The notes below the pieces were generated by a model that was not told the origin of the DNA, ran no database searches, and saw only the letters and a program-made list of their open reading frames with translations. This document shows positions 10,972 to 12,625 of a stretch of 12,625 bases of DNA, piece by piece. The stretch's first letter is position 1. The number at the start of each line of letters is the position of its first letter. This DNA is from Alphaproteobacteria bacterium. Lineage in GTDB: Bacteria; Pseudomonadota; Alphaproteobacteria; JAEULC01. The stretch spans positions 1 to 12,625 of the forward strand of contig JADZDN010000306.1 in NCBI GenBank assembly GCA_020851015.1, written 5' to 3'. A program made the position numbers and the translations under genes.

Positions 10972-11455
10972 CCCGCAGGACCAAGACCCGCGCGAGCGGG
11001 GCGGCGACGCCGTTCAGCGGCAATCCGGCCTGTTCGGACGAAAATCGGCCCAGCCGGAACTGGCGCGGCCATCCGATGCCCGTGCCGCGCGTCCCCCCGG
11101 CACGGCCGCACCCTTGCCGCCACGCCGGCGCACCGGATCGGTCGCGCTGGTCCTGCTTGGCGCCGCGGCCGTGGGCGTCGGCGGCGGCTGGGCGGTCGAC
11201 CGGTGGTCGCAACCCGCCTGCGATCCCAAGCTCGACCCGCAATGTTCGCCCTCGCGCTCCTGGTTCAGCTCCTCGTCCGGCACGTCCAGCAGCAACAGCG
11301 GATCCTACGGCCACTCCTGGGGCAGCTGGTGGGGCGGCGACAGCCCGACCACCACCACGCCGGCGCGATCCGATACGGCGTCGCGCGCCGGGCAGAGCGC
11401 CACGCAGCGCGGCGGGTTCGGCGCGATCGGCCGCTTCTTCTCCGGCGGAAGCTGA
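10964..11455 (+). CDS. Small one-TM protein with Ser/Gly/Trp-rich tail (DUF1190-like?)
   Basis: About 163 aa. The frame holds no ATG, so GTG 10964 (overlapping the liuE stop) is the likely start; TTG 10943 is an alternative. No ribosome site is evident. Layout: a polar, Arg/Pro-rich N-terminus; RRR (54-56); one hydrophobic segment (about 59-79); two cysteines (86, 94); then a low-complexity tail rich in Ser, Gly, Trp and Tyr, ending [15 protein letters not shown]. The positive charges before the helix predict N-terminus in the cytoplasm and tail outside. A TM followed by such a tail, next to a YgiC/YjfC-like gene, recalls the DUF1190 proteins YgiB/YjfM of E. coli, but this is inference. The stop overlaps the next ATG by one base (TGATG). 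Confidence 0.7.
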   Translation: MPDPQDQDPRERGGDAVQRQSGLFGRKSAQPELARPSDARAARPPGTAAPLPPRRRTGSVALVLLGAAAVGVGGGWAVDRWSQPACDPKLDPQCSPSRSWFSSSSGTSSSNSGSYGHSWGSWWGGDSPTTTTPARSDTASRAGQSATQRGGFGAIGRFFSGGS

Positions 11456-12567
11456 TGCAGCGCGTGCGCGTTTCCGGCCGGCCGGGATGGCGCCAGCGCC
11501 AGGAGGCGCTCGGCTTCAGCTTCCACTCCGTCGGCGGCCGCTACTGGGTCGAGGACGCGGCCTATGAATTCACCGCCGCCGAGATCGACGCCATCGAGGA
11601 AGCGACCGACGAGCTCGAGCGCCTCTGCCTGACCGCGGTCGAGCGGGTGGTCGAGGAGAAGCTCTACACGCGCCTGAATATCGGGGCCGAGGCGGCCGGG
11701 CTGGCGGCGAAGAGCTGGCGCGCGCAGCAACGCAACATCGTCGGCCGGTTCGATCTGCATTTCGACGGCTCGGGTCCGCCCAAGCTCTACGAGTACAATG
11801 CCGACACGCCGACCGCGCTGCTCGAAGCGTCGGTCGCGCAATGGCACTGGTTCGAGGAGACGCAGATCGGCGGCGACCAGTTCAATTCGATCCACGAGAA
11901 GCTGATCGCCGCCTGGAAAGGCTGCGGCCTGCCCGGCGGCACGGTCTACTTCACCTGCGATCCGGACAGCGAGGAAGACCGGGTCACCACCGAATATCTG
12001 CGCGACACCTGCGTGCAGGCCGGGTTTTCGACCGAATTCATCGCGCTCGCCGATATCGGGCTCAAGGACGGGCAATTCGTCGACCTGGCCGATCGGCCGG
12101 TCCCTGCGATGTTCAAGCTCTATCCGTGGGAATGGCTGATGGCCGACGAATTCGGCAGGAATGTCGCGGGCGGGACAACCCGGTTCATCAAGCCGGCCTG
12201 GAAGATGATCCTGTCGAACAAGGGGATTCTCGCCATCCTGTGGGAGATGTTCCCGGGCCACCCGAACCTGCTGCCCGCCGCGCTCGACGAAGGCGGCGTT
12301 TCGGGATCGGTCGTGCGCAAGCCGCTCTTGAGCCGCGAGGGTGCCAATGTGGCGGTGCTGGGCGCGGAAAGCCGGCCCGAGACGGCGGGACCCTATCGCG
12401 GGCCCTATGTCTACCAGGCCGCGCTGCCGCCGTCGGTGTGCGACGGCAACCATGCCGTCATCGGGTCCTGGGTCATCGCCTCGCGCGCCGCCGGGATCGG
12501 CATGCGCGAGGACGACGGGCCGGTCACGCGCAACACCAGCCGTTTCGTGCCGCATTTCTTCCGCTAG
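11455..12567 (+). CDS. Glutathionylspermidine synthase-like ATP-grasp protein (YgiC/YjfC type)
   Basis: A 370-aa protein matching the C-terminal synthetase half of GspS and stand-alone YgiC/YjfC (about 386 aa). Visible: GRFDLHFDG (97-105) with Arg98 and Asp100, LYEYNADTPT (111-120) with Glu113 and Asn115, PAWKMILSNKGILAIL (247-262), RKPLLSREGAN (288-298) with a candidate ATP Lys289, and GSWVIASRAAGIG (337-349) followed by Asn360. These fit the Mg/ATP ligands of the family. The amidase domain is absent. The family probably ligates an amine or amino acid to a carboxylate, but stand-alone members are not shown to make glutathionylspermidine. The start overlaps the previous stop (TGATG), indicating coupled translation. 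Confidence 0.85.
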   Translation: MQRVRVSGRPGWRQRQEALGFSFHSVGGRYWVEDAAYEFTAAEIDAIEEATDELERLCLTAVERVVEEKLYTRLNIGAEAAGLAAKSWRAQQRNIVGRFDLHFDGSGPPKLYEYNADTPTALLEASVAQWHWFEETQIGGDQFNSIHEKLIAAWKGCGLPGGTVYFTCDPDSEEDRVTTEYLRDTCVQAGFSTEFIALADIGLKDGQFVDLADRPVPAMFKLYPWEWLMADEFGRNVAGGTTRFIKPAWKMILSNKGILAILWEMFPGHPNLLPAALDEGGVSGSVVRKPLLSREGANVAVLGAESRPETAGPYRGPYVYQAALPPSVCDGNHAVIGSWVIASRAAGIGMREDDGPVTRNTSRFVPHFFR

Positions 12568-12576
12568 AATTGACGC

Positions 12577-12592
12577 CGGCCGCCAGCGGCCG
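12577..12592. other. Short GC hairpin between the ATP-grasp gene and the next gene
   Basis: CGGCCG (12577-12582), CCAG loop, CGGCCG (12587-12592) make a 6-bp stem in the 39-base gap. There is no T-run, so termination is doubtful. TAGAAT (12565-12570), overlapping the preceding stop codon, resembles a -10 element, but no matching -35 is seen. Confidence 0.3.
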
Positions 12593-12606
12593 CTTGGGGG
12601 GATCGC

Positions 12607-12625
12607 GTGGGTACCTATCTTGCCA
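12607..12625 (+). CDS. Start of next gene (possibly DUF350 family), cut by window end
   Basis: GTG at 12607 follows a G-rich run GGGGGGA (12596-12602) at ribosome-site distance and reads VGTYLA before the window stops. In E. coli and other proteobacteria the YjfC/YgiC gene usually neighbours a DUF350 membrane protein (YjfL), so that is the expected product. Six codons cannot prove it. Confidence 0.35.

Noticed and set aside
11455..12567. Full glutathionylspermidine synthetase/amidase
   Set aside because: Only the ATP-grasp synthetase-like domain is present and the N-terminal amidase domain is absent. Stand-alone homologues are not established glutathionylspermidine synthases.

Overview
The window is a gene-dense, high-GC stretch of a bacterial chromosome. 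It most resembles an alphaproteobacterium: the codons are GC-rich in the third position, genes are tightly overlapped, and leucine-catabolism genes lie beside alphaproteobacterial-type accessory genes. I cannot fix the genus from sequence alone. No RNA genes, CRISPR arrays, insertion sequences or phage genes were seen, and no stretch longer than 300 bases lacks a gene.

Layout. (1) 1-878 is the 3' three quarters of isovaleryl-CoA dehydrogenase (liuA), cut by the window edge. (2) 963-4486 is a co-directional run of five genes: a stand-alone DUF1989 protein, a short-chain dehydrogenase/reductase, a second acyl-CoA dehydrogenase, a kappa-GST/2-hydroxychromene-2-carboxylate isomerase-type DsbA-fold protein, and a DUF1499-like lipoprotein. 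(3) 4493-5452, on the minus strand, is a PLP-dependent threonine dehydratase-like enzyme, convergent with the lipoprotein and divergent from liuB. (4) 5530-10971 is the core leucine pathway: methylcrotonyl-CoA carboxylase carboxyltransferase subunit (liuB), methylglutaconyl-CoA hydratase (liuC), the biotin-carrying subunit (liuD) and HMG-CoA lyase (liuE). A perfect GC-rich hairpin lies between liuB and liuC. (5) 10964-12625 is a small one-TM Ser/Gly/Trp-rich protein, a glutathionylspermidine-synthase-like ATP-grasp enzyme (YgiC/YjfC type), and the first codons of a further gene.

How the genes work together. LiuA oxidises isovaleryl-CoA to 3-methylcrotonyl-CoA. LiuB/LiuD carboxylate it to 3-methylglutaconyl-CoA, LiuC hydrates that to HMG-CoA, and LiuE cleaves HMG-CoA to acetyl-CoA and acetoacetate. 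The second acyl-CoA dehydrogenase probably handles another short or branched acyl-CoA. The threonine dehydratase-like enzyme would link hydroxy-amino acid breakdown to 2-oxo acids. The DUF1989, DsbA-fold, lipoprotein and YjfC-like genes have no established place in this pathway.

The two parts most worth a second look are the uncharacterised block separating liuA from liuBCDE, and the apparent translational coupling of HMG-CoA lyase to a small membrane protein plus ATP-grasp module. No clearly new system can be proven from the sequence alone.
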